A stretch of DNA of 64,000 bases from Anseranas semipalmata (taxonomy: Eukaryota; Chordata; Aves; Anseriformes; Anseranatidae). Positions 62,792 to 64,000 of the stretch are shown one piece after another. Each line of letters begins with the position of its first letter. Position 1 is the first letter of the stretch. A program made the translations under genes and the position numbers. The notes beneath the pieces are model-generated. The model was not told the origin of the DNA. It saw only the letters and a program-made list of their open reading frames with translations, and searched no databases. The stretch spans positions 62,001 to 126,000 of the forward strand of contig VXAA01006477.1 of assembly GCA_013399115.1 (NCBI GenBank). The letters run 5' to 3'.

Positions 62792-64000
62792 ACAACGTTG
62801 AATAAACGCGGTACAGGTCTAGGGCTTTTAAATGTCATGTCAGGCAGAGCAAACACCGCTAACGAACACCGAGTTCCTGTCAAAAGGGTACCGTGCTTCT
62901 CCAGGGCGAGGGAAGTCTTGAAGTTGTGCTGCCATGTGGGAGCCGAGTCAGAACTGACTGTAATTGACTGCATGCTTACCTTTCCCTGCTGCAGAGACCG
63001 TCTCTCATCTCTTCTTTGGTAGCAGTTTTGTATTACTTCTCCTTATGAGGAATAAAAAGATGTGGCTCACAATCTAAACTCAAATTCTTGCTATTCTTGT
63101 GCAGTTTCATTCAAATTACAGGCCATCAACATGTCCAAGGCGTATTGATCTGCTGAGGAAACTCAAATACTGCAAATTCCAATGATAATTCATTTTTTTG
63201 TTGTTTCAACAGATCGAGTTAGAAGCCCGGGAGGGGCAAGGGAGGAACATGTTCATGGTTGATATTGCATTAATGAATCCAGCCCTTTGTTCGGCTGGGG
63301 GCTGCATGCTGACAAATGTGCTGTTTCCTGAAAGCCGTAACATCTTTGTGCTGTGTCCAGGTGCAGGAAGTAGGCTACAGACTGGGGCAGCCTGCTTCTA
63401 AAAAGGGATTTTTTTAAAAACCATTTTAAGATTAAGAAAGCAACCCAAAATCTCAAGACATGTTTAAGATCAAAAGGACTCCAGCTCTAGAAAATATCAG
63501 AGCTTCTTTTCATCCCATGGCTAGCCATCTTTCTCCACTAATGAAGCCTGGTTGAATCGGCTATTATCTATCCTTTTCCATAGACACTGCCTTGTTTTTC
63601 CTTTCTGAAATCTTCTTTATGGTCGTTAAGTCTACTGCAAGCTACAGATTAGGTAGTTGCGTGTGTGCTGCGATACCAATACTGTGTCAGCCTGCTCCTT
63701 GGCTATGACTGACAGAAGGCAAGTTTCCTGGCACTGGCAATTAGTCAAGAATTGTAATACTCTGGATGCTGAGTCCTCAGATACTGTCGCATCAGATCAT
63801 TTTACCCTTGAATTGTCTCAAGACCCAAGCTAACACCCAGTCAGCCTTTCAGTTTCATACAGCAGTTCCCAGCTTGAAAATCAATAGGATGTAAGTGGAG
63901 GGTGACAGGGTCCCATGGAATTTGACAACTCAGTATCGAAGCATAGTGTGCACCTCATAGCAGGAAAATGTGGGACTCAGCTTGCAACAAAAATCACTTT

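Larger units (their letters stand above)
56601..64000. other. Gene-free stretch to the right edge
   Basis: No gene is supportable. It contains the longest open frame of the window (minus strand, 57122-57799) with no recognised product, an exon-like segment at 63213-63360, two candidate regulatory blocks, repeat relics and a moderately GC-rich part at 61370-61720. Confidence 0.6.

Overview
The window looks like non-coding nuclear DNA from a bird. The main evidence is a CR1 retroposon 3' end at about 38040-38255, which finishes in the ATTCTGTG-type terminal repeat, plus a second, inverted CR1 tail at 15449-15495. Interspersed repeats are otherwise sparse. There are several worn ancient amniote repeats, and no Alu, L1 or rodent B elements. 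Codon structure, operons, Shine-Dalgarno sites and other microbial signs are absent. I cannot name the species.

Layout. Positions 1-660 form a CpG island with two CCAAT boxes, a GC box and a pure AGGCCC hexanucleotide tract. This is the only convincing promoter. It may serve a gene to the left (minus strand) or a plus-strand transcript whose later exons I cannot identify. From 661 to 64000 I find no exon, RNA gene or pseudogene that I can defend. All open frames are short; the longest are 225, 175 and 162 codons and resemble no family I know. At least two of the longest begin at non-ATG codons.

What the non-coding DNA does hold: microsatellites, most notably a roughly 139-bp GAAA tract at 6421-6559; low-complexity T, A and AT tracts; a degenerate minisatellite at about 13186-13340; two CR1 pieces; five MIR/L2-like relics; a CR1/L2-type tail at 45846-45965; and two or three copies of a palindromic amniote element (24944-25067, 62669-62791, possibly 9498-9545). 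Two GC-rich blocks lie at 12120-12540 and 56005-56600. Several stretches look like conserved regulatory elements from their composition and motif clustering (5690-5900, 22690-22910, 36510-36770, 44930-45100, 58680-58990, 62030-62360).

The best reading is a promoter followed by either a very long first intron or an intergenic stretch with scattered candidate enhancers. I did not find a new gene system. The best leads are the MYB-type site cluster at 36510-36770, the CpG-retaining element at 5690-5900, the G-quadruplex motif at 10161-10190 and the exon-like segment at 63213-63360. All of these are inferences made without alignments.
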